Below, one piece after another: positions 45,687 through 54,456 of a stretch of DNA of 64,000 bases. Position 1 is the first letter of the stretch. Each line of letters opens with the position of its first letter. Origin of the DNA: DATARH01 sp963773625. GTDB lineage: Bacteria > Pseudomonadota > Alphaproteobacteria > ATCC43930 > CGMCC-115725. The translations under genes were made by a program, and so were the position numbers. The notes beneath the pieces are model-generated. The model had not been told where the DNA came from and made no database searches. It was given only the letters and a program-made list of their open reading frames with translations. The DNA is taken from NCBI GenBank assembly GCA_963773625.1, contig CAVZCJ010000022.1:62001-126000 (forward strand), in the 5' to 3' direction.

Positions 45687-46567
45687 TGCCGCGAGATTTC
45701 AGCGGCGAAATTCCGGTCGAACGCCGCTTTCCGCTGCATCTCGAGCCCTCGATCTCGACGATTCGCGATCTCTATGACCAAGCGAAGCAATCGCGCTGGG
45801 ACCCGGAACGCGACATTCCGTGGGGGCAGTTCGATCCGACGCGCTACGCACCCGAGGTGCTGGCGGCTGCGGCCCTGTCGTGGAGCCGCAAGGCGTGGAC
45901 CGAATATGGCGGGCTGCCCGAGACACCGGCGCTGATCATCCGCTTCTGCTTGGAGCACGAGCGCGAGAGCGACCCAAAATATTTCCTCAGCGTACGCAAT
46001 ACCGAGGAAGCCTGGCACCTCGATTGCTGCCACCGCTTCGCCGAACTATTGGGCGGCTTTGTCGAGGAGCCGGCGAGCCCGGACTATGCGGCTTTGTTCA
46101 ACCAAGGCCTGCACCGCGAGGCGCTCGACGCATCGCGCAGCCTCGACGCCTACGTCGCCGCGCATATCGGCATCCAGGACGGGTTGGATTTGGAGCTCTG
46201 CCGGCTGCACCGCGACAACGCGAGCGATCCGGTGGCCCGCGCGATCCTTGACCGCCTCGTCGCCGACAAGACGCGACATGCCGCGTTTGGCTGGTTTTAT
46301 CTCGAAAGCCGCGCCGCCGGGTGGAACAACGCCGAGCGCCATAGCATTGCCGCCGAAATCGAGCACGTCGTCCGCGACATCGAGCTCAAGGGCTTTCGCT
46401 GCGTCTGGATGAGCGACGCCACGGACATCGCGGAGGCAGATCGCGTTACCAGCGGCGCGGGGCTTGGCGCGGCGACGCGGGCGGAAGAAGAGCCGATGCT
46501 GCGCCGCTATCTCGCCGAGGCGGCGGCGCACTTCGCGAAGCTCCGCATCGAGGCGACGATCGCATGA
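45686..46567 (+). CDS. Ferritin-like protein B, paralogue of A with altered metal site
   Basis: 293 residues from ATG 45686, which shares a base with the stop of A (TGATG). Clear paralogue of A: WSRKAWTEYGGLPETPALII parallels WSRRAWSEYGAISESPALLI. Glu73, Glu108 and His111 (EEAWH) are kept, but the second ExxH is KTRH (Lys195, codon AAG), and the helix-3 glutamate is replaced by Gln/Asp (GIQDGLD). It may bind one metal or none and serve as a structural partner of A. Its stop overlaps the hydrolase start by 4 bases. Confidence 0.75.
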   Translation: MPRDFSGEIPVERRFPLHLEPSISTIRDLYDQAKQSRWDPERDIPWGQFDPTRYAPEVLAAAALSWSRKAWTEYGGLPETPALIIRFCLEHERESDPKYFLSVRNTEEAWHLDCCHRFAELLGGFVEEPASPDYAALFNQGLHREALDASRSLDAYVAAHIGIQDGLDLELCRLHRDNASDPVARAILDRLVADKTRHAAFGWFYLESRAAGWNNAERHSIAAEIEHVVRDIELKGFRCVWMSDATDIAEADRVTSGAGLGAATRAEEEPMLRRYLAEAAAHFAKLRIEATIA

Positions 46568-47370
46568 TCGACCCTTCGATCGACGCCGAATATAACATTA
46601 GGAAGCGCCATCCCGAGAGCCCGCAGCACTATGCGCGCTACGCGGCAGAGAGCGCGGCGGCGCGTGCGGCGCTCGGCGGCCGGATCGATCTGCGCTATGG
46701 CGAGGCGCCCGGCGAGACCCTCGATTTCTTCCCGGCGACGCGGGCGGACGCGCCGCTGTTCCTGTTCATCCATGGCGGCTATTGGCGCGCGCTCGACAAG
46801 CGCGACTTCTCGTTCATCGCCCCGCCATTTGTTGCCGCCGAGATCGCGGTGACGCTGATCAATTACGATTTGTGCCCTAAGGTCACGGTCGAGACGATCG
46901 TCGTGCAGACCTACCGCGCGATAGGCTGGACCTACGACAATTCCGCGCTGACCTTCGACCGGAAGCGGCTTATCGTCGGCGGCCATTCGGCCGGTGGTCA
47001 TTTGACCGCGATGGCGCTCGCCGCCGAGCCGCGCCTGCCGATTGCCGCCGGCATCGCTATTTCCGGCGTGTTTGACCTGGAGCCGCTCATCAAAACCAAT
47101 GTGAACGAGCAGATCGCGCTCGACGACGCGCGGGCGCGGGCGTTGAGCCCGGCGCACCATCCGCGACCCGACCGGGCGCCCGACCTCATCTGCGTCGGCG
47201 GGTCTGAGACTGCGGGCTTCATCGGTCAGTCGCGCGATTACGCCGCAAAGCTGGGTCGAACGGCGAAAATTTATCCCGGGCTCGATCACTACACGATCAT
47301 GACCGCGCTCGCCGACCCGGCAAGCGAGCTGCACCGCGACGTGCTGGCGGTGATCGACGCGACCGGCTAG
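46564..47370 (+). CDS. Alpha/beta hydrolase, kynurenine-formamidase-like
   Basis: 268 residues. Oxyanion-hole motif HGGYWR at 70-75, nucleophile Ser142 in GGHSAGGH, and a late catalytic His in GLDHYTIM. HGGYWR with this layout is typical of arylformamidase/esterases of the kynurenine formamidase branch. ATG overlaps the stop of the ferritin-like gene B, so three genes (A, B, hydrolase) form one translationally coupled unit. No tryptophan-pathway gene is nearby, so the real substrate may be an ester or amide linked to the diiron enzyme. Confidence 0.85.
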   Translation: MIDPSIDAEYNIRKRHPESPQHYARYAAESAAARAALGGRIDLRYGEAPGETLDFFPATRADAPLFLFIHGGYWRALDKRDFSFIAPPFVAAEIAVTLINYDLCPKVTVETIVVQTYRAIGWTYDNSALTFDRKRLIVGGHSAGGHLTAMALAAEPRLPIAAGIAISGVFDLEPLIKTNVNEQIALDDARARALSPAHHPRPDRAPDLICVGGSETAGFIGQSRDYAAKLGRTAKIYPGLDHYTIMTALADPASELHRDVLAVIDATG

Positions 47371-48269
47371 GCCTTCGGCGCGACGCGCACCTCGGTCTCG
47401 GCGCGCTCCTCCTGCAGCGTGAGAAAGATCGAGGCGTCGCGGTCCGCCCAGCCGCGCGCCATCGCCTCGTCCATCTCGGCCTTGGCGAGCGCGTTGAGCC
47501 GCATCGGCGTGCCGGTCTGCTGTGCCAGCTCCTGTGCGAGACCCAGATCTTTGTGCGCCAGGGCCAGCGAGAAGCGCGGCGCGAAATCGCCGACCAGATA
47601 GGTCGCCGGCAGCCGCACCTTCAAATTCATCTGGTGGCCGAGCGCCGCCTCGTTGAACACCTTGACGATCGTCGCCGCGTCGATCCCGGCCTTGACCGCA
47701 GCGGTCCAGCATTCGGCCATCACCAGGTCGAGCGTGAAGGTGGCCGAGTTGTGCATGATCTTGGCGATCGACCCGGTGCCGATGCCGCCGGTGTACATGA
47801 CGCGCTTGGCGACGGCGTCGAGCAGGGACCGCGCGCGCTCGAAATCCGCCGGGTCGCCGCCCGCCATTACAAGGAGATCGCGGGTTTGCGCGCCCTCCAT
47901 GCCGCCGCTGACCGGCGCGTCGAGCATCGCGACGCCCTTTGCGGCAAGCTGCGTGTGGACGCGCCGCACCAGCGTCGGCGCGTTGGTGGTATGGTCGATG
48001 TAGAGCGAACCCGGCCTGAGATGCGCCGCGATCCCCTCCGGCCCCAGCACCACCCGCTCCATTTCCGTCGGACCCGGCAGGCAGGTCGCGACCGTCTCGC
48101 ACGATGCCGCGATTGCCGCCGGGCTGTCGCCCCATTGGGCGCCGGCCGCCAAAAGCCCGGCGGCGGCCTCGCGGCGCAGATCGAACACGCTGAGCTCATG
48201 GCCGGCCGCCAGGAGCTGACCGGCGATCGGCGCGCCGATATTACCGACGCCGATAAAACCGAATTTCAT
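47367..48269 (-). CDS. NAD(P)-dependent oxidoreductase, 3-hydroxyisobutyrate dehydrogenase family
   Basis: 300 residues. Nucleotide-binding GVGNIGAP at 7-14, substrate motif DAPVSGGMEGA at 117-127 and catalytic Lys170 in GSIAKIMHN. It oxidises a beta-hydroxyacid to the semialdehyde or runs the reverse. It converges with the hydrolase gene, overlapping by 4 bases, and lies downstream of an amidohydrolase on the same strand. Confidence 0.92.
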   Translation of the reverse strand: MKFGFIGVGNIGAPIAGQLLAAGHELSVFDLRREAAAGLLAAGAQWGDSPAAIAASCETVATCLPGPTEMERVVLGPEGIAAHLRPGSLYIDHTTNAPTLVRRVHTQLAAKGVAMLDAPVSGGMEGAQTRDLLVMAGGDPADFERARSLLDAVAKRVMYTGGIGTGSIAKIMHNSATFTLDLVMAECWTAAVKAGIDAATIVKVFNEAALGHQMNLKVRLPATYLVGDFAPRFSLALAHKDLGLAQELAQQTGTPMRLNALAKAEMDEAMARGWADRDASIFLTLQEERAETEVRVAPKA

Positions 48270-48285
48270 GCCAAAAGCCTTTCTT

Positions 48286-48365
48286 TCGTCATTCCCGCGG
48301 AGGCGGGAATCCAGGGCGACCAGTCTATCGCTTGCCCCTGGACCCCCGCTTGCGCGGGGGAGACG
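48286..48365. repeat. Dispersed palindromic repeat (two hairpins)
   Basis: ATTCCCGC-GGAG-GCGGGAAT at 48291-48310 and CCCCCGC-TTGC-GCGGGGG at 48343-48360 are perfect hairpins; CCAGGG and CCCTGG outside them also pair. This is the widespread proteobacterial repeat whose translation reads SFPRRRES. It fills the gap between two minus-strand genes and may stabilise or end the upstream transcript. Confidence 0.82.
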
Positions 48366-48375
48366 ATGGAGAACC

Positions 48376-49494
48376 CTACAGCGCGTAGAGGCGCAGGGCG
48401 TTGTCCCACAGGATCTTCTGCTTGCTGCGGTCGGAGAGCGGCAGCGACAGAAATAGGTTCATCGCGTGCGGGTATTTCGCGTCGCCGTGCGGGTAATCGG
48501 TGGTAGTGACGAGATTGTCGTCGCCGATCGCAGCGACGACATGGCTGACGAATTCTTCGTCGCACTCAACCGCACCAAATCCCTGGCGTCGGAAGTATTC
48601 GGACGGCGGCATCGATAGATGGGTCATCTCGCCATAGGGCGCGCGCCACTCGTAATGCTCGTCCATGCGATGGAGCCAAAACGGCAGCCAGCCGCAATTG
48701 GCTTCGAGAAAGGCACAGCGCAGCTTGGGGAAACGCTCCATCACCCCACCCATGATGATGTCCATGCAAGCCAGCATCTGCTCCATCGAATGCGTCGCGA
48801 TATGGGCGATACCCATGGTTTGAAAGCGGTCAGTGCCGCATGCTTTCATCCGCGAGCCGGTGGTCTCGTGAAATCCAACCGGGATGTTGAGCTCCTGGCA
48901 CACCGCCCAGAGCGGGTCGTAATAGCGGTCGTGCCACGGCCGGTCGTTGTAGATGTTCGGTCGCAGAAACGCGGCCTTCATCCCCATCGCGGCGGTGCGG
49001 CGCACCTCGGCGACGGCGCTGCCGACATCGTGCGCCGAGATCGCCGCGGCGCCGAACATGCGCTTCGGGTCGCCCGCCTGGATGTAGTCCTGCAGCCAGT
49101 CGTTGTAGGCGCGGCACGCCGCAGCGGCAAAGCGCGGGTCCATGCGGGTGAAGGCGGTGACGTACATGGCGGAGGTCGGGAACAGGATCGCCAGATCAAG
49201 GCCTTCCTTGTCCATCGCCCTGACCTGCGACCCCGGATCGAAGTCGCGTGCGATCTCCTCGGCATAGCGCGTCGCGAGCGCCTTCTCCTCGGCATCACTG
49301 ACCGCCGGCCAATCGCCGCCGGGTATCGCCGCCATGACCTCGCCCTCGACCATGGTGCGGATGTCCCATTTGCGTTCATTGAGGCGACGCGGGGCACGGT
49401 CGGCGAATTCTGGATCGATGTAGCGCTGCCAGAGATCGACCGGTTCCATGACGTGCATCTCGGCGTCGATCATCTTGAAGCCGTTTTTCGCCAT
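48376..49494 (-). CDS. Amidohydrolase-2 family metal-dependent hydrolase
   Basis: 372 residues. DAEMHVMEP near the N-terminus is the first metal-binding motif, followed by GFHETTG (His in the barrel), CGWLPFWLHRMDEHYEW and the closing TTDYPHGDAKYPH. This matches the ACMSD/amidohydrolase-2 family, which decarboxylates or hydrolyses aromatic-derived acids. A second member lies at 50563-51709. Substrate unknown. Confidence 0.9.
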   Translation of the reverse strand: MAKNGFKMIDAEMHVMEPVDLWQRYIDPEFADRAPRRLNERKWDIRTMVEGEVMAAIPGGDWPAVSDAEEKALATRYAEEIARDFDPGSQVRAMDKEGLDLAILFPTSAMYVTAFTRMDPRFAAAACRAYNDWLQDYIQAGDPKRMFGAAAISAHDVGSAVAEVRRTAAMGMKAAFLRPNIYNDRPWHDRYYDPLWAVCQELNIPVGFHETTGSRMKACGTDRFQTMGIAHIATHSMEQMLACMDIIMGGVMERFPKLRCAFLEANCGWLPFWLHRMDEHYEWRAPYGEMTHLSMPPSEYFRRQGFGAVECDEEFVSHVVAAIGDDNLVTTTDYPHGDAKYPHAMNLFLSLPLSDRSKQKILWDNALRLYAL

Positions 49495-49562
49495 GACTAG
49501 CCCCTGTTCCGCGTGCCGAGGTTGCGCCGATCCTAGCCGATGCGGCAGCGGTCGGCGATTGC

Positions 49563-50552
49563 TCAGATCGGTCCGTTGGGCAGCACCAGCACCTTGCCGT
49601 GGCGGCCGCGCCGCTGAGCGTGGGCCAGCGCCGATTTGATCTCTTCGATCGGGTATGTCGCGTCGACCGGCGCGCTCAGGACGCCTTCGCGCACTTCCGC
49701 CGCCAGTTCGGCATAGAGCGCGCGCACCTGTGCGGTCGCACGCTTGGCCAACCCGCGGCCGAGCATGAACCCCATCAGGCTGACGCCGCGGGTGTTGAGG
49801 TTGACGCGGCCGATCTCCGGCTCCTCGCCCGACAGCCCGCCGTAATTGACCATCACCGCACCGTCGGCGAGGCAGTCGGCGATCTGCTTGCAGGCCTTGC
49901 CAGAGATCGCGTCGATGCCGAGCCGGATCGGCTGGCCACTCGCCGCCTCGCGCGCCCGCTCCGGCAGGTCGTCGCTCGCTTCAAGCACGACATCGGCGCC
50001 GAGCGCCTTCAACTCGCCGGCTACGTCGCCGCGGCGCACGACATTGATCGTACGGATGCCGCGCGCCTTGGCGAGCACGATCAGGTGCCGGCCGACCGCC
50101 GAATTGGCGACGTCCTGGATCACCCAGTCGCCCGGCTTGAGCGCGACATGGTCCTCGAGCAGCAAGAGCGCGGTCGCGGGGTTGATCCGCAGCATCGCCG
50201 CCTGCCTCAAATCGAGCCCCTCGGGGATCGGCAGCGCGTCCTCGGCGCGCACCCGGCGGCGCTGCGCCCAGTTCTCGCGCGCCATGTTGATGACGAGGTC
50301 GCCCATCCGCACATCGCCGACCCCGGCGCCGACCGCCGTAACGCGGCCGACGCATTCGGCGCCCGGCGTCGCCGGCAGAGCCGGGTGCAGCCGGTAATTG
50401 CCGCGGATCATCGACAGATCGGCTGGGTTGATCGGAAAGGCCAGTACGTCGAACACCACCTCGCCGGGGCCTGGCGCGCCGACATCGGGGACCTCGACGC
50501 AGCTCGCGACTTCCTCCGGCACGCCATAGGCGCCGATATCGACTCGCTTCAT
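49563..50552 (-). CDS. Zinc-independent MDR reductase, enoyl-thioester-reductase-like
   Basis: 329 residues. GroES-like N-terminal domain (INPADLSMIRGNYRLHPALP, GAECVGRVTAVGAG) and Rossmann domain (DWVIQDVANSAVGRHLIVLA). MLRINPATALLLLEDHV resembles the 2-enoyl thioester reductase (MECR/ETR1) branch; zinc-ligand cysteines are absent. NADPH is the likely cofactor. It lies between two amidohydrolase genes on the same strand with short gaps. Confidence 0.88.
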   Translation of the reverse strand: MKRVDIGAYGVPEEVASCVEVPDVGAPGPGEVVFDVLAFPINPADLSMIRGNYRLHPALPATPGAECVGRVTAVGAGVGDVRMGDLVINMARENWAQRRRVRAEDALPIPEGLDLRQAAMLRINPATALLLLEDHVALKPGDWVIQDVANSAVGRHLIVLAKARGIRTINVVRRGDVAGELKALGADVVLEASDDLPERAREAASGQPIRLGIDAISGKACKQIADCLADGAVMVNYGGLSGEEPEIGRVNLNTRGVSLMGFMLGRGLAKRATAQVRALYAELAAEVREGVLSAPVDATYPIEEIKSALAHAQRRGRHGKVLVLPNGPI

Positions 50553-50562
50553 CGCACCCTCC

Positions 50563-51709
50563 TCACGTCCGCTTGAAGCAGCGGTTGGCGTTTTCCCACA
50601 ACAGCTTCGTGGCTCGCTCCCCGGTGACGCTCGGCCATTCGAGGATCTTGTCGATCGAGTTGGGGAACCACGATTCGAAATGCGGGTAGTCGGAGCCGAA
50701 CATCAGGCACCCGTCGCCGAGTGCGCCGGCGCACCATGTCGAACATCGGCTCGTGCTCGTGCGCCTCGACATTGGCGAAGACGCGGCCGGCGGCGAACTG
50801 CTCGCTTGGCAACAGCTTGAGTTTCGCGGTGCGGCCGACATAGCTCACCTGCTCGTCCATCCGCCGCACCCAGAACGGCAGCCAGCCGAACCCGCACTCC
50901 AGCACGCACAGTCTGAGCCCCGGATAACGGTCGAGGATGCCGCCGGCGAGAAACCCGGCCATGAACCGCATCGCGCCCCACGGGTGCGAGCACAGCCGCG
51001 CCAGATAGACGTTGTCCCACATCTCGGTGTAGCCGGGGAAATAGGGCGCCGACCAGGTGAAACTGTGATGCACGATGGCAAAGTCGTGGTCCTCGGCGGC
51101 GCGCCAGATCGGCTCGAGACTCGGATGGTCGACCGGGGTCTCGTTGGGCAAGAGCGGCTGCACGGCGACCGCCCATTTCGAGGTGCCCCAGCGCTTGATC
51201 TCCTCGACCGCCGCGGCGACGTCGCGGGTCGAGGCGACAATCGGCCCTTTCAGGCGGTCGGGATAGGGCCCGCAAAATTCCTCCATGTGCCGGTGATAGG
51301 CGCGGATGAGCCCCGTCTCGAGCGACACATCGGGCACGCCGACGATGCTTGTCCACACCGACGGCACGAGGAAATGCACGTCCGAGCCTTCCTCGTCCAT
51401 GTCGAGAACGCGATTGTCGGAGCGGTCGTCGATAACGCCGAAGCTCGGCCGCCGCTTGCCGCGCCAGACGCGGCCATCGCCCGAGCCAGGGCTCACTTCG
51501 GCCTCGCCCAGGGTGCGCTCGTAGAGCCGCTGCTCGAAGCGGTAGGTGGTGCGCTCGCCGCCGTCGACGGTGCGCGATTTCACCTTGGCCTTGTACGGCG
51601 CGAGGTCATCGAGCCGGGCGCGGAACGCCGGGTCGACGTATTTTTCCAAGACGTCGGCGCCGGGGTCGATATGCGTATCGGTGTCGTAGACGCGAAATCC
51701 GTCGCGCAT
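50563..51709 (-). pseudogene. Second amidohydrolase-2 family protein, one frameshift
   Basis: From ATG 51709 the protein opens with YDTDTHIDPGADV (metal motif) and contains VHHSFTWSAPYF and CGFGWLPFWVRRMDEQVSY, close to the family member at 48376. The frame breaks at about 50725 after MFDMVRR; one base shift continues into LGDGCLMFGSDYPHFESWFP and the normal end WENANRCFKRT at 50563. Restored length is about 381 residues. It ends 11 bases before the MDR reductase start. Confidence 0.82.
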
Positions 51710-51833
51710 GGCTCGCCTCCCTGATGCCGTGGCCGAGCATGCCTGCGCCGCCTCACGCGGGCAACCACGGCAATCGACGACGCCGGGGTGCAGGCATAGG
51801 ATGAATGGAAACCGGAACGGCGGGAAACGCACG

Positions 51834-52679
51834 ATGGATTACGAGACGATCACCGTGAAGCCCTTATCGGGCGCGCTCGGCGCAGAAATTGCCGGCGTCG
51901 ATTTGTCGAAGCCGCTCAGCAACCAGCAGGTCGAAGAAGTCCATCGCGCCTTCCTCGACCATTGCGCGATCTATGTCCGCGACCAGGAATTGGGCGGCGC
52001 CGACCTCCTGCGCTATGCCCGCTATTTCGCCGAACCGGCATTCTATCCCTTTGTCGAGGGTATGCCCGACTTCCCGCAGATCTTCGAGCTGCGCAAGGAG
52101 CCCGACCAGAAGGAGAACGTCGGCAACGCTTGGCACTCCGACACGACCTACCTCGACAAACCGCCGATCGGCACGATGCTCTACGCCCGCGAAGTCCCCG
52201 CCTATGGCGGCGACACGATGGTGGCGAACCAGTATCTCGCCTATGAGAGCCTTTCGGCGGGAATGCAGCGGATGCTCGACGGGCTTACCGCCATATACAG
52301 CGCGCGGATGAATGGCGGGCGCGGCGGGCGCGCCGAAAACAAGTACATGAAGATGAAGGACACGGTGGCGAAGGCCGATGAGATCGAGGCCGAACACCCG
52401 GTCGTGCGCACCCATCCCGGCACCGGGCGCAAGGCGCTCTACGTCTCGGCTCGCCACACGACGCGCTTCAAGGACATGACGGAAGCGGAGTCAAAGCCGC
52501 TAATCGATTTCCTCCAGGCGCATTGCACGCGGCCCGAGTTCACCGCCCGCATCCGCTGGGAAAAGGGCACGGTGACGCTTTGGGACAATCGCTGCTGCCA
52601 GCATTTCGCGATCAACGACTATCAGGGCCAACGCCGGGTGATGTGGCGGCTGCCGGTCGGCGCCGAAGCGGTGGTCTAA
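51834..52679 (+). CDS. TauD/TfdA-family 2OG-Fe(II) dioxygenase
   Basis: 281 residues from ATG 51834 with GGGAA 8 bases upstream; the longer upstream reading is not used. Iron ligands His101 and Asp103 (AWHSDTTY) and distal His257 (CCQHFAINDY), with RRVMWR binding 2-oxoglutarate. Members release sulfite from taurine or cleave aryl-ether herbicides; the substrate here is unknown. Divergent from the amidohydrolase gene. Confidence 0.92.
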   Translation: MDYETITVKPLSGALGAEIAGVDLSKPLSNQQVEEVHRAFLDHCAIYVRDQELGGADLLRYARYFAEPAFYPFVEGMPDFPQIFELRKEPDQKENVGNAWHSDTTYLDKPPIGTMLYAREVPAYGGDTMVANQYLAYESLSAGMQRMLDGLTAIYSARMNGGRGGRAENKYMKMKDTVAKADEIEAEHPVVRTHPGTGRKALYVSARHTTRFKDMTEAESKPLIDFLQAHCTRPEFTARIRWEKGTVTLWDNRCCQHFAINDYQGQRRVMWRLPVGAEAVV

Positions 52680-52713
52680 GCGTCAGGCCGCAGAGATATT
52701 GTGGAGAATGCCA

Positions 52714-53301
52714 ATGCTTTCCTGTATTCGCGCTTTTGCGGTCGTCGCGGCGCTGGCGTCCATGGGCTTGGCTTCGGCTCTCGCCCAGAGCGGGCACCCG
52801 ATGACCAGCCACCCGACCATGAGCACCGGCACGGCGGTGCCCACTTTACCCGGCCAGGACGCCTTCGGCGCGATCCAGGAAATCGTCGAGATGCTGGACG
52901 CCGATCCCAAGACCGACTGGACGAAGGTCGATCTCGAAGCCCTGCGTCAGCACCTCATCGACATGAACGAGGTGACGCTCAAGGCCGCCGCATCCCCGAA
53001 AACCATCGACGGTGGGCTTGAAATCACCATCACCGGCGATGGCCGGACCCTCGCCGCGATCCAGCGCATGGTTCCCGCCTGGGCCGAGACGATGAGCGGC
53101 CACAGGGGTTGGAACACGAAGGCGGCCACCCTGCCGAATGGCGAGCTCCTTACCGTCACCACGGCCGATGCCAAGGAAGTCCAGCACATCCGCGGGCTCG
53201 GCTTTATCGGCCTGCTGGTCAGCGGCTCACATCACCAGATGCATCATTTGATGATGGCGAAGGGCGAGTTCGACCCCGAGCATGCGGCGCACATGCACTG
53301 A
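52714..53301 (+). CDS. Secreted His/Met-rich protein of unknown function
   Basis: 195 residues from ATG 52714 (GGAG 7 bases upstream; ATG 52708 is an alternative). Signal peptide to about residue 25 (GLASALAQ), then GHPMTSHPTMST, and a tail rich in His and Met (SGSHHQMHHLMMAKGEF, HAAHMH). The middle is soluble and helical (DWTKVDLEALRQHLIDMNEV). His/Met clusters at both ends suggest copper or other metal binding in the periplasm. I do not recognise the family. It converges with the MetE-like gene. Confidence 0.75.
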   Translation: MLSCIRAFAVVAALASMGLASALAQSGHPMTSHPTMSTGTAVPTLPGQDAFGAIQEIVEMLDADPKTDWTKVDLEALRQHLIDMNEVTLKAAASPKTIDGGLEITITGDGRTLAAIQRMVPAWAETMSGHRGWNTKAATLPNGELLTVTTADAKEVQHIRGLGFIGLLVSGSHHQMHHLMMAKGEFDPEHAAHMH

Positions 53302-53310
53302 CCGAGGCCG

Positions 53311-54456
53311 CTAGCCCCAGAATTCTTTCGACGCAATACGCGCCCCCTCGGCGAGACTGGCGAGCTTAGCCCATACCACCTGCGGATCGACCGCAGCCTG
53401 ACCGACCCAGGTGCCATAGCCGCAATCGCTGCCGGCGATAACGTTCTCACGGCCGACCAGGGCGGCGTAGCGGCCGATGCGCTGGGCGATCAGCTCGGGG
53501 TGCTCGATGAAATTGGTCTTCAACTCGATGACGCCGGGGATCAGCACTTTGCCCTCGGGCAGCTTGACCGTCTCGAACAGCTTCCACTCATGCGCGTGGC
53601 GCGGATTGGCCGCTTCGAACGATAGCCCGGCCGGTTTCGCGGTGAAGATCACGTCGATAATGTCGGCCAACGGCACGTCGCAATGATGCGGCCCCTCGTA
53701 ATTGCCCCAGCACAGATGGACCCGCGCGCGCTCTGCGGGGATGTTGCGCAGCGCATGGTTCATCGCCTCGATATGCAGCGCCGCGGCCTTGCGGAATTCG
53801 GCGGTGGTGAGATGCGCGTTCTGGATATGCCGCCCCATCGCCAGATCGGGGCAATCGAGTTGGAGGACGAAGCCGGCGGCGACGACGGTTTCGTATTCCT
53901 GCCGCATTGCCTCGGCGATCGCCGCGAGGTAGGCCTCGTGGTTGCGGTAATGGCTGTCGTGGAAGAACAGCGAAATGAGACCCGGAGAGGCAGCGCTGAG
54001 GAACGCCTCTTCCGATCTGACCCCGGCGAGCGCGGCTTTGAGGTTCTTGGCGTCGGTCTCGGCCGCGCCGGGATCGCGCACCGAGATCGGGCCATTGCAG
54101 CCTGGCGTCTTGCGCCGCGAGCGGCCGGGATCGCCGAACACACGCCGCGCTAATTCGGGAAAATCGACCAGATCCTGATAGGTCAGCGGGTGGCTCTCGC
54201 CGCCGAACCCGTCGAGCCGGTCCTTGATATAGGTGGCATAGCTCGGCTTCGACATCTCGCCGTCATTGACGATGTCGATGCCGGCCTCCGCCTGCTTCGC
54301 GACGATATCGGCGACCGCATCGGCGATCCGCTCGCCGAGCGCAGCCGGATCGACCGGCACACCCTCCTCCTTGGCGAACATCACCCGCACCAGATCGGCG
54401 GATCGCGGCAAGCTGCCGGTATGGGTGGTCAAAAACCGCTCGCTGCTGCGTTTCAT
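53311..54456 (-). CDS. Cobalamin-independent methionine synthase II-like protein
   Basis: 381 residues from ATG 54456. TTHTGSLPRSADLVRVMF at the N-terminus and DIVNDGEMSKPSYATYI match the short MetE C-terminal-like family. Zinc ligands are visible as His and Cys in VHLCWGNYEG and Cys in GSDCGYGTW. These proteins are methyltransferases or C-S lyase-type enzymes and rarely true methionine synthase, as the N-terminal half of MetE is missing. Its start overlaps the monooxygenase stop by 4 bases, so the two work in one operon. Confidence 0.88.
   Translation of the reverse strand: MKRSSERFLTTHTGSLPRSADLVRVMFAKEEGVPVDPAALGERIADAVADIVAKQAEAGIDIVNDGEMSKPSYATYIKDRLDGFGGESHPLTYQDLVDFPELARRVFGDPGRSRRKTPGCNGPISVRDPGAAETDAKNLKAALAGVRSEEAFLSAASPGLISLFFHDSHYRNHEAYLAAIAEAMRQEYETVVAAGFVLQLDCPDLAMGRHIQNAHLTTAEFRKAAALHIEAMNHALRNIPAERARVHLCWGNYEGPHHCDVPLADIIDVIFTAKPAGLSFEAANPRHAHEWKLFETVKLPEGKVLIPGVIELKTNFIEHPELIAQRIGRYAALVGRENVIAGSDCGYGTWVGQAAVDPQVVWAKLASLAEGARIASKEFWG

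Noticed and set aside
46507..48135. A 542-residue antisense frame on the minus strand
   Set aside because: It overlaps the hydrolase and dehydrogenase genes, is Arg/Gly-rich, and matches no family; it is a high-GC shadow.
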